From contig CAZVSU010000007.1 in the NCBI GenBank assembly GCA_964629645.1, positions 1 through 46,882 on the forward strand: DNA of 46,882 nt, written 5' to 3'. The position numbers and the translations under genes were made by a program. The notes under the pieces were generated by a model. The model ran no database searches and was not told the DNA's origin. It saw only the letters and a list, made by a program, of their open reading frames with translations. The stretch is from JAAKFL01 sp964629645 (GTDB lineage Bacteria; Chlamydiota; Chlamydiia; Chlamydiales; SLFE01). Positions 1-7,363 of this stretch are shown piece after piece. Every line of letters begins with the position of its first letter. Position 1 is the first letter of the stretch.

Positions 1-100
1 AACCAACGTAACACACATTCGATTATAAGTAAAAACTTTATTAACTAAGTACTAGTCAAAAAGGGAGCGTTCGCATAGAGTGGTGAGAAAAGGTTTGGGT

Positions 101-784
101 ATGGCGAAGCTGATTTTGCTCAGGCATGGACAGTCCGAATGGAATCTGAAAAATCTCTTTACGGGATGGGTCGATGTTCCCTTGTCTCCCAAGGGAATTG
201 AAGAAGCGCTTGACGCAGGAGATCAAATCCAAGACATCCCCATCGATGTGATCTACACAACGCCGCTGATTCGCGCGTCAATGACAGCGATGCTGGCCAT
301 GAGCAAGCATCACAGCGGTAAAACCCCTGTGATTCTCCACACCGGCGAAGGAAAGATGGAAGAGTGGGGAAAAATTTATAGCGACGAGACAAAAAAAGAG
401 ACCATACCGGTTCATATTGCCTGGCAGCTCAACGAAAGGATGTATGGGGGGCTGCAAGGGCTGAACAAAGACGAAATGAGGCAAAAGTACGGCGAAGAGC
501 AGGTGAAATTGTGGCGAAGGAGTTTTGCCACCCGCCCTCCCAACGAGGGAGAGAGTCTTGAGCTCACCTCGACCCGCTCTCTTCCCTTTTTTAAAAAAAC
601 AATCATTCCCCATTTAGAGCAAAAGCAAAATGTCCTGATCTCGGCACACGGCAACTCTTTGCGTTCTATCATCATGGACCTTGATCAATTAACCTCTGAC
701 GAGGTAATATCGTTAGAAATCCCAACGGGAAAGCCCATTATTTACCAGTATGAAAATGGGACGTTTGATAAGATCAACTCTTAA
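101..784 (+). CDS. gpmA: 2,3-bisphosphoglycerate-dependent phosphoglycerate mutase
   Basis: Cytosolic glycolytic enzyme interconverting 3- and 2-phosphoglycerate through a phosphohistidine. The histidine-phosphatase signature LLRHGQSEWN is at residues 5-14, with the phosphorylated His in RHG. The substrate-binding stretch ERMYGGLQGLNK follows mid-protein, and the second catalytic His lies in ISAHGNSLRS near the C-terminus. The 227-residue length fits the family. An in-frame GTG at 80 would add seven residues, but the ATG at 101 has a purine-rich ribosome site (GAGAAAAGG) at good spacing and gives the usual MAKLILLRHG start. The NifS-like gene follows after nine bases, the gpmA-NifS-NifU order known from chlamydiae. 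Function is confident. Confidence 0.96.
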   Translation: MAKLILLRHGQSEWNLKNLFTGWVDVPLSPKGIEEALDAGDQIQDIPIDVIYTTPLIRASMTAMLAMSKHHSGKTPVILHTGEGKMEEWGKIYSDETKKETIPVHIAWQLNERMYGGLQGLNKDEMRQKYGEEQVKLWRRSFATRPPNEGESLELTSTRSLPFFKKTIIPHLEQKQNVLISAHGNSLRSIIMDLDQLTSDEVISLEIPTGKPIIYQYENGTFDKINS

Positions 785-793
785 ATTTTTTTG

Positions 794-1960
794 ATGAGCG
801 CCCACATTTATCTCGACAATAGTACCATAACGCGCCCCTCTTCGAAGGTTGTGAGCGAAATGCTCCCCTTTTTGCAAGAAAGGTGGGAAGCGTCCGGCGC
901 GCCCCACAAACTTGGCCACGAAGCGCTGCCCGACATTGAAAGGGCCCTTAAAAAAATCTATCGCCTCCTTGGAGCGGGTGAAGAAGATGTGATGGTCGTC
1001 ACCTCTTCCGGAACCGAGGCGGTCAACCATGTCGTTCAGTCTGTGTACCGCGACGTCACTTTGCCGACGGGAAAAAACCATTTTCTCACCTCCAACATCG
1101 ACGAAGCGCCTGCCATTATGGCGATGAGCCACCTCGAGCCGCTGGGATGCGTTTGCCGCATGGTTGAAGCAGGCCCATCGGGACAGATCACCGCAGAAGC
1201 GGTCGGCGATGCGCTCACGCCGCGATCAGCGCTTCTTTCGCTCTCTTGGGCCAATGGTTTGACGGGGGTGATCCATCCCGTCGAAGAGATCGCCGCTCTT
1301 TGCCGGGAAAGAGGGATTCTCTTCCATCTCGACGCCTCGCACGTCCTTGGAAAACTTTATTTCGAGCTGGATAAAGTGGGCGCCGACTTCATCACTTTTG
1401 AAGGGTCTCTTTTGCATGCGCCGAAAGGGACGGGGGCGCTTTGGGCTCGGGAAGGGACAAAAGTCACCCCTTTACTTTTTGGCAGTCATGAACAAGGGGG
1501 GCAGCGCGCCGGCCCTTGGAGCGTCGCCGGGCTTGCCGCCCTTGGCCAAGCGGCCGATCAGCTTTTGGAAGCGCGCGATCTCCTCTGCATGGAGGGGGCG
1601 CGCCTAAAAAGCCGCCTCGAAGAAGGAATCGTCAAAGTGTATCCCGACGCCAAGGTGCTGTTTTCAAATCAAGAGCGGCTTCCCCATGTGACGGCTGTCG
1701 CGTTTCCCGGCATCGCTGCCGAGGCGCTTCTTTTGGCCTTGTCAGAGGAGGGGCTTTACGCGAGCATTGGGGGCGGCAGCCACCAGCAGCTCTCTTTGAT
1801 TCTGGAGGCATGCGGCTGCGATCCCCTTCTTTGCCATAGCGCTATCAGCTTCAGTCTTTCTCGTGAAACAACCGATCACGAGATCGACAGCGCTCTCAAG
1901 GTTATCGAAGAGGCGGCGGGGCGACTGAGGAAAACATCGGCGCAGATGGTCACACTATGA
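794..1960 (+). CDS. NifS-like (cysteine desulfurase fold) protein lacking catalytic Lys and Cys
   Basis: Fold-type I PLP enzyme family, 388 residues, aligned along its whole length with cysteine desulfurases (SSGTEAVN near 71, a WANGLTG motif near 153, HLDAS near 178, GGQRAG near 235). The three residues that define a working desulfurase are changed. The PLP-binding Lys of the AHKxxGPKG motif reads EGSLLHAPKG, with Leu at 206. The active-site Cys loop (usually GSACS) reads IGGGSH, with Ser at 329. The His stacking on PLP in the EHPA motif is replaced. The Asp binding the pyridine nitrogen remains (D180). The start is the ATG at 794; a TTG at 791 would add one residue. It overlaps the NifU-like gene as ATGA, so the two are coupled. 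A desulfurase reaction is unlikely; a scaffold or regulatory role is my inference. Confidence 0.88.
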   Translation: MSAHIYLDNSTITRPSSKVVSEMLPFLQERWEASGAPHKLGHEALPDIERALKKIYRLLGAGEEDVMVVTSSGTEAVNHVVQSVYRDVTLPTGKNHFLTSNIDEAPAIMAMSHLEPLGCVCRMVEAGPSGQITAEAVGDALTPRSALLSLSWANGLTGVIHPVEEIAALCRERGILFHLDASHVLGKLYFELDKVGADFITFEGSLLHAPKGTGALWAREGTKVTPLLFGSHEQGGQRAGPWSVAGLAALGQAADQLLEARDLLCMEGARLKSRLEEGIVKVYPDAKVLFSNQERLPHVTAVAFPGIAAEALLLALSEEGLYASIGGGSHQQLSLILEACGCDPLLCHSAISFSLSRETTDHEIDSALKVIEEAAGRLRKTSAQMVTL

Positions 1961-2727
1961 GTATTAAGTCTCTGATCCAACCCTTCCCCTGGCATCGCTA
2001 CAGCCAAAAGCTGAAAGAGCGGATTTTACGGCCGCGCAACGCCGGCATTTTCGGCGCCGACGAGGCGAAGGCGCGGGGGATGCGCCTTGCCGTCGGCTTT
2101 GACGGCTCGATTACCGATGGCAACGCTGTCAGCCTCTACTGGCTGGTCGACCCGCAAGACGGCGTCATCGTCGATGCGAAGTTTCAAGTGTATGGGCAAT
2201 CGGCGTTGATAGGGGCGGCAGAAGCCTCCTGCGAGGTGCTGATCGGAAAAAACTACGAGCAGGCCAAAAGGCTGAGCGCCGAGCTGATCGACAGGGAGAT
2301 GCGCGACACTCCAAACACCTCTGCTTTCCCTTGGGAGACTGCACCTCACCTCAATCTTGTGATCGGCGCGATCGAAGAGGCGGCAGACGCGTGCGCCGAC
2401 ATTCCTGTCGCCGAATCTTATATGGCCCCACCTGCCCCTGAGCTTGGCGAAGCATTAGAGGGCGGGATTCCCGGATGGGACACCTTTTCAGCGGATCAAA
2501 GAAAGAAAGTCATTGAGGACGTACTTGATCATGAAATCCGCCCTTACATCGCCTTAGACGGCGGCGGCGTGACCCTGACAAAAATGGAAGAGGGAACAAA
2601 GGTCTATATCGCCTATCAAGGCGCCTGCACATCGTGCATGTCCTCTGTGGGAGCGACCTTGTCATACATCCAGCAGACGTTACGAAACCGCGTCCATCCC
2701 GACATCGTCGTCATCCCCGAGCTTTAG
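1957..2727 (+). CDS. NifU-like protein: degenerate scaffold domain plus C-terminal Nfu domain
   Basis: A 256-residue protein with an N-terminal IscU/NifU-like domain (about 15-140) and a C-terminal Nfu domain (about 185-256). NifU proteins hold nascent Fe-S clusters in the cytosol. The Nfu domain keeps its cluster-binding CxxC as CTSC (C224 and C227). The N-domain is recognisable from RPRNAGIF, a G-rich turn and a YGQSALI segment, but its three cluster ligands are gone: the CGD position reads TDG, the GCGS position reads GQSA, and the HCS position reads LVI. It is coupled by ATGA overlap to the NifS-like gene, so both partners have degenerated together. Iron-sulfur transfer by the Nfu part remains plausible; de novo assembly on the N-domain does not. 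Its stop codon starts a hairpin shared with the converging gene. Confidence 0.88.
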   Translation: MSIKSLIQPFPWHRYSQKLKERILRPRNAGIFGADEAKARGMRLAVGFDGSITDGNAVSLYWLVDPQDGVIVDAKFQVYGQSALIGAAEASCEVLIGKNYEQAKRLSAELIDREMRDTPNTSAFPWETAPHLNLVIGAIEEAADACADIPVAESYMAPPAPELGEALEGGIPGWDTFSADQRKKVIEDVLDHEIRPYIALDGGGVTLTKMEEGTKVYIAYQGACTSCMSSVGATLSYIQQTLRNRVHPDIVVIPEL

Positions 2728-2771
2728 GGGACGTCTTCAAATTAAGTCATTCGAAATTTGAAGACGTTCCC
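2727..2771. terminator. Hairpin shared by two converging genes, built over both stop codons
   Basis: Left arm GGGGACGTCTTCAAATT (2727-2743) pairs with AATTTGAAGACGTTCCC (2755-2771), with one A/G mismatch and an 11-base loop. Read outward, each arm begins with the TTAG holding the stop codon of the gene that enters it (NifU-like on plus, the 409-residue protein on minus). There is no T-tract, so it is not a classical intrinsic terminator. It may stop transcription in both directions or protect mRNA 3' ends. Confidence 0.6.
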
Positions 2772-4000
2772 TAAGCACTCTTTATTTTATTGGCGAGGAT
2801 CTCATCGTAGTGCTCATTGAGGTAGGCTCTGACAGCGTAGGGAGCTGTGATGTCGGTGACCCGACTGAACCAAGCCTGTTCTGAAAAATAACTTTTCGAA
2901 TGCGGGTTCTCTCGATTCACTTTGAAGCCCCCCATTGTCGACATCAAGGCAAAACGGAGCGGCTGCAGCAGGATTAAAGACGCCATGCGCCGTACGGGAT
3001 CGATCACTTTTTGCAACGAATGGGGGGTCCATTTCTTGTAAAGAGACCATCCCCATCCATTGAGAAGGATGTCAAAGCCGTCGACACGGGCTTTGCTTTT
3101 GTCGATCTTATAGAATTTTGCGAGCTTGTCTAATGCGTAGTCGGAACAATTTTGGCAAAAGAAATTAAAATCGTGCTCGTTGGAATGTTTAAGATCTTTT
3201 TTGATGTCTTCTTTCAAGGTTTTGAATTCCTCTTTCGATAAAGGAAACCGCGTCTCTTCGATGGTCTTTTGATCGGCTTGCCACTCTTTGGTGTCCGCAT
3301 TTTTAAATTCGACCGGCTCTTTTGCAAAAAGGGTGGGATTCACGGGTTTGGGAAATTTTCCAAAACTAATGACGTCGCCTCTATGGTTGACGAGCCTCAT
3401 CCATGTATGTGATCCTTTTGAGACTAGCCTCTCTTTCGGGCAGCAAGTCACAATAGATAGGTAATACTTTCCGTCACCCTCTCTTCGAAAATTCTTTTGC
3501 AGTTCATTAATGGGGGCGCCGGCTGTCACGCGTTTGAGTGAATAGCCATCAAGATCGAAAACAAGGTTGGGATGAGCGTGAGAGTCCTCTCGTAATGTGG
3601 ACACTTTTTTGTCTGATAGTGTCAGCTCTCCGTTGACGAGTTTGGCGCGATAGGTCTCGCCCAACACTTGAATGCGCTTATAAATATGGTTGTGGTGGAC
3701 CAAGAAAGCGAGATCGCCTCCAAAGTTCAATATATCATCATCTTGAAGATCTGTGATTTGCTTGGCCAATGCATACACTTTTTTTGCCTCGTTCGAAAGC
3801 TCAAACTTTGGGTCTAGTTTCTTCGCTTGAAACGAGGCATGAATCGCCTCTTCCCGGGCCATGTCAAGCCACCGCTGCGCTTCGTTGATCGCCTCGTGAT
3901 TGCCTTCTTTTTTCGCCCTTTCCAATCGACCGGTTTGTTTCGATTGGAGAGCGTGCAACTCAGCGAGTCTTTCCGAAGATAAAGGCATAACTGGTGACAT
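2771..4000 (-). CDS. Hypothetical protein with a permuted-papain (PPPDE/DeSI-like) motif pair
   Basis: A 409-residue protein with no signal peptide. Residues 1-60 are helical and charged. The core has a His motif in SHTWMRLVNHRGDVISFG (about 197-214) and, downstream, a Cys motif FFCQNCSDYALDKLAKF (about 281-297). This order (His first, then an NC[S/N]x[F/Y] helix leading to an AxF segment) is that of permuted papain folds such as PPPDE/DeSI isopeptidases and the LRAT/NlpC group. The match is by eye, so protease, isopeptidase or acyltransferase activity is inference. A clear ribosome site AAGGA lies five bases before the ATG. The gene diverges from the acyl-CoA operon and converges with NifU-like. 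A host-directed effector is one possibility; I do not recognise a specific family member. Confidence 0.75.
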   Translation of the reverse strand: MSPVMPLSSERLAELHALQSKQTGRLERAKKEGNHEAINEAQRWLDMAREEAIHASFQAKKLDPKFELSNEAKKVYALAKQITDLQDDDILNFGGDLAFLVHHNHIYKRIQVLGETYRAKLVNGELTLSDKKVSTLREDSHAHPNLVFDLDGYSLKRVTAGAPINELQKNFRREGDGKYYLSIVTCCPKERLVSKGSHTWMRLVNHRGDVISFGKFPKPVNPTLFAKEPVEFKNADTKEWQADQKTIEETRFPLSKEEFKTLKEDIKKDLKHSNEHDFNFFCQNCSDYALDKLAKFYKIDKSKARVDGFDILLNGWGWSLYKKWTPHSLQKVIDPVRRMASLILLQPLRFALMSTMGGFKVNRENPHSKSYFSEQAWFSRVTDITAPYAVRAYLNEHYDEILANKIKSA

Positions 4001-4104
4001 AAAAATCCTTAAGTTATTTGTAATCAGTATGCTTTTTAAAAGTTAAAGAAAGACAAACGGGGAATTAATTTTTTTTAAAGAGGGGAAAGGTGATATAGAA
4101 CAAA

Positions 4105-5808
4105 ATGATGGACGAAGAGCAAAAAAAGCTGGCAGAAGAGCTCCTTTCCTTCGAATATGAGCGCCCGAGCGTTGCCAAATGCCTCTATTTTGGAGAATTG
4201 GACACGGCCCGTATTTTCCCTTTTCCGAGCCTGCCGGCCGATGAAAAAAAGAAACTTGATGCCCTGATCAGCGATCTTAAAGCTTTCGCCGAGAGAAAGA
4301 TCGATGCTGACCGGATCGATCGGGAGGCCAAAATCCCCGATTCTGTGGTGAAAGGATTGGCAGAGCTTGGGATTTTGGGGATGACCATCCCCGAAGAGTT
4401 CGGCGGGCTCGGTATGTCGCAGACCGCTTACTGCAAGGTGATGGAGACGCTGTCGCAGTTCTGCAGCTCGACTGCGCTCTTTGTCAACGTCCATCAAAGC
4501 ATCGGGTTGAAATCGATTCTGCTTTTCGGGAACGATGAACAAAAACAAACATGGCTCAAACCTCTGGCAAGAGGAGACTTTACCGCCGCTTTTGCTCTGA
4601 CCGAGCCCAATGCGGGATCCGATGCCGGCGGCGTTGAAAGCGTGGCCGAATATGACCCTGAGAAAAAAGTGTTCCGTATCAACGGTCAAAAGCAGTGGAT
4701 CACAAATGGAGGCATCGCCAAGGTGCTGACGGTGATGGCGAAGCTGGATGGAAAGGTGACCGCGTTCCTGGTCACGCCTGAGATGCCGGGATTTCACATC
4801 AAAACCAAGGCCCTTGAAAAGGTTGGGATGCGGGGCACATGGACGGCCAATCTTACTTTTGACGCTCTTGAAGTACCTGAAGAAAATGTCTTAGGACAAA
4901 AAGGAAAAGGGCTTCGCGTCGCTTTGACGGTCTTAGACTATGGAAGGATTACCTTCGGCGCCACTTGCACAGGGATGGCCAAATACTGCGAAAAAAAAGC
5001 CTATGAGCATGGCGGCACTCGCATGCAGTTTGGCCAGACGCTCGCCTCTTTTCCCCTTGTCCAAAAAAAATTGGCGTTGATGTCGGCCTTCACTTACGCG
5101 ATGGATGCGACCACTTATTTGACGGCCGGCCTCCTTGACCAAGGCGATCACGACATCATGCTGGAAGCGGCAATGCTGAAAGTATTCACAAGCGAAGCGT
5201 CGTGGGACGTCCTCTATGACACCATGCAGATTTTTGGGGGGCGCTCTTTTTTCCCGGACCATCCTTTTGAGCGATTGATGCGGGATGCCAGACTCAATAT
5301 GATCGGAGAGGGATCGAACGACGTTTTGCAGATTTTTATCGCAGCAGTTGGTCTTCGCGATGTGGGGCTGGAGCTCAAGGAGATGACCTCTTTCCCCTCT
5401 GGTTTTTGGGAGATGGCAAAACGTTTGATGCATCGCTTTGCTCCTCCTAAGGTCCCTGTCTACGCAAAGGAGCTCAAAAAACCGGCGAAAAGGTTAGGGC
5501 AAAACGTGCAGTCGTTTGGCCTCCACGTTTTGAGGATGCTCTATCGCTACCGAGAGGGCATTGTCGACGAGCAGCTCATATGCGAACGTCTTGCGAAGGC
5601 GGCGACAGCCCTTTACACAACAGCCGCTGTGATCAGCCGCTGTGATGCCGAGATACGAGAGGGTGATCGCGGGGGACTGTCCGCAGCGACACTCTACTGC
5701 CGGCTCGCCCTTGAAAAGGTGGACCGGCAGCTCGATGCGTTATCGGAAAATTGCGATGAGCACGTGTTGCGTGTCTTTCAGGAATCGGAGAAGAGCTTTG
5801 ACAAGTAA
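4105..5808 (+). CDS. Acyl-CoA dehydrogenase with C-terminal extension
   Basis: FAD flavoenzyme of 567 residues that forms a trans-2,3 double bond in acyl-CoA. The N-terminal helical domain spans about 45-155. The beta domain carries the ALTEPNAGSD signature at 164-173. The C-terminal helical domain carries the FGGRSFFPDHPFERLMRD region and EGSNDVLQIF, where E402 matches the VLCAD/ACAD9-type catalytic base. About 140 further residues form the extension typical of very-long-chain/ACAD9 enzymes. It is the first gene of a six-gene operon and overlaps the carboxylase gene by 11 bases. Two ATGs (4105, 4108) are possible starts, and AAAGG lies rather far upstream. The neighbours suggest a branched or isoprenoid acyl-CoA substrate, though the domain form is commoner for long-chain acyl-CoA. 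Confidence 0.93.
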   Translation: MMDEEQKKLAEELLSFEYERPSVAKCLYFGELDTARIFPFPSLPADEKKKLDALISDLKAFAERKIDADRIDREAKIPDSVVKGLAELGILGMTIPEEFGGLGMSQTAYCKVMETLSQFCSSTALFVNVHQSIGLKSILLFGNDEQKQTWLKPLARGDFTAAFALTEPNAGSDAGGVESVAEYDPEKKVFRINGQKQWITNGGIAKVLTVMAKLDGKVTAFLVTPEMPGFHIKTKALEKVGMRGTWTANLTFDALEVPEENVLGQKGKGLRVALTVLDYGRITFGATCTGMAKYCEKKAYEHGGTRMQFGQTLASFPLVQKKLALMSAFTYAMDATTYLTAGLLDQGDHDIMLEAAMLKVFTSEASWDVLYDTMQIFGGRSFFPDHPFERLMRDARLNMIGEGSNDVLQIFIAAVGLRDVGLELKEMTSFPSGFWEMAKRLMHRFAPPKVPVYAKELKKPAKRLGQNVQSFGLHVLRMLYRYREGIVDEQLICERLAKAATALYTTAAVISRCDAEIREGDRGGLSAATLYCRLALEKVDRQLDALSENCDEHVLRVFQESEKSFDK

Positions 5809-7363
5809 GACCCCAACACTTTTGGATCTCACCGAAGAGCTTGGACGGCAGGAGGAGGCCTTGCGCAAAGGGGGCGACTCCGACCGTCAAGCTAGGCTCG
5901 GGCGTCTTAAGGTGCGGGAGCGGCTTGACCTTCTTCTCGATGATCCCGAGAACTTTTTGGAGCTGGGGCTTTTTGCCGCTTTCGGCATGTATGACGAGTG
6001 GGGCAAACTTCCTGCAGCAGGCGTGGTGACAGGCATCGGCAAAGTGGCCGGGCGGCGTTGCATGATCATCGCCAACGATGCGACAGTTAAAGCGGGCGCG
6101 TTTTTTCCGCAGTCGGTCAAAAAAGTGCTCCGCGCGCAAAACATCGCGTTCAAATGCCGGCTCCCCACTCTTTATCTTGTCGACTCTTCAGGGGTTTTTC
6201 TCCCCCTTCAAGACGAAATTTTTCCGGATGAAGATGACTTCGGCCGCATCTTCCGCAACAACGCCCTTTTTTCTTCTGCCGGAATCCCTCAGTTTGCCGC
6301 GATTATGGGCAATTGCATCGCAGGGGGCGGTTATTTGCCGGTCCTTTGCGACCAGCTGCTCATGACGGAAGGAAGCGGCCTTTACCTCGCCGGTCCTGCT
6401 CTTGTCAAAGCGGCAATCGGACATGATGTGGACACTGAAGAGCTCGGCGGGGCCAAAATGCACGCTGAAATCAGCGGTACCGTCGACTTTCGGGAAAAAG
6501 ATGACCCCGCTTGTTTGAAGCGGCTCCGTTCCCTTGTCGACAAACTTCCGGAAGAAAGGCCCGTTTCGGTCGATGTCGAACCGGCATCTGATCCTCATCA
6601 TGTCTACAAGATAGTCGGCGCCCAAAATGAAAAAGAGTACGATGCCAGGGCATTGATCGACTGTTTGATCGATCAGGGAACGGCGGATGAATATAAAGCA
6701 GATTATGGAAAAACCCTTGTGACTCTCTTTGCAAAAGTGGGCGGTATCCCGGTTGGAATCGTCGCCAATCAACGGAAACAAGTCAAGACAGGCCAAGGAG
6801 AAATCGAAATCGGGGGCGTCCTCTATGCAGACAGCGCCGACAAGGGAGCCCGCTTCATCATGGACTGCAATCAAATGCGCCTCCCCATTCTTTTTTTGCA
6901 GGATGTCGTCGGGTTTATGGTTGGCGCGGCGGCAGAAAAGTCGGGGATCATTCGCAGCGGAGCCAAAATGGTCAACGCTCTTAGCAACTCTGTCGTGCCA
7001 AAGATCACCGTGATTGTGGGAAATTCGTTTGGGGCCGGAAATTATGCCCTTTGCGGCAAGGCGTACGACCCTGCCTTTATTTTTGCCTGGCCCAATGCAA
7101 AATATGCTGTGATGGGCGGGGCGCAGGCTGCCGCTGTCCTTTACCAATTAGACAAAAATCAAGAAGATGCTGAAGAGCGGCGCAAGCTGATGCAGGGGCG
7201 CTACGAACAGCAAATGGAGATCCGCTATGGCGCTGCAAGAGGGTGGGTGGACGCAATCATCGCGCCCCACCAAACGCGAAATTATCTGATCGAAGCGCTT
7301 CAGCTTGCAAAAAGAGATCCGAACATGCAAAAACGGTTTCAAACAGGAGTGTTACAGGTTTGA
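5798..7363 (+). CDS. Acyl-CoA carboxylase, carboxyltransferase (beta) subunit, MccB/AtuC-like
   Basis: Transfers carboxyl from carboxybiotin to an acyl-CoA. The 521-residue protein shows both crotonase-fold halves of the biotin-dependent carboxyltransferase family. The N-half has CMIIANDATVKAG, LYLVDSSGVFLPLQDE, a GNCIAGGGYLPV oxyanion region and FGRIF. The C-half has GEIEIGGVLYADSADKGARF and GNSFGAGNYALCGKAY. These segments look most like methylcrotonyl- or geranyl-CoA carboxylase beta. The start is taken as TTG 5798, with GGAG seven bases before it; the open frame runs further upstream only by overlapping the dehydrogenase gene. No biotin carboxylase/BCCP alpha subunit is in the window, so it must borrow one from elsewhere. 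Confidence 0.92.
   Translation: MTSKTPTLLDLTEELGRQEEALRKGGDSDRQARLGRLKVRERLDLLLDDPENFLELGLFAAFGMYDEWGKLPAAGVVTGIGKVAGRRCMIIANDATVKAGAFFPQSVKKVLRAQNIAFKCRLPTLYLVDSSGVFLPLQDEIFPDEDDFGRIFRNNALFSSAGIPQFAAIMGNCIAGGGYLPVLCDQLLMTEGSGLYLAGPALVKAAIGHDVDTEELGGAKMHAEISGTVDFREKDDPACLKRLRSLVDKLPEERPVSVDVEPASDPHHVYKIVGAQNEKEYDARALIDCLIDQGTADEYKADYGKTLVTLFAKVGGIPVGIVANQRKQVKTGQGEIEIGGVLYADSADKGARFIMDCNQMRLPILFLQDVVGFMVGAAAEKSGIIRSGAKMVNALSNSVVPKITVIVGNSFGAGNYALCGKAYDPAFIFAWPNAKYAVMGGAQAAAVLYQLDKNQEDAEERRKLMQGRYEQQMEIRYGAARGWVDAIIAPHQTRNYLIEALQLAKRDPNMQKRFQTGVLQV

Noticed and set aside
4065..4105. TATAGA just before the acyl-CoA dehydrogenase ATG as another leaderless promoter
   Set aside because: No acceptable -35 at 16-19 bases upstream; only poly-T is present.
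5642..5797. Upstream extension of the carboxyltransferase gene
   Set aside because: It overlaps the dehydrogenase gene by more than 150 bases in another frame and does not look like family sequence.
6188..7147. Long minus-strand open frame opposite the carboxyltransferase
   Set aside because: It is a shadow of the real gene, with no recognisable domain or start signals.
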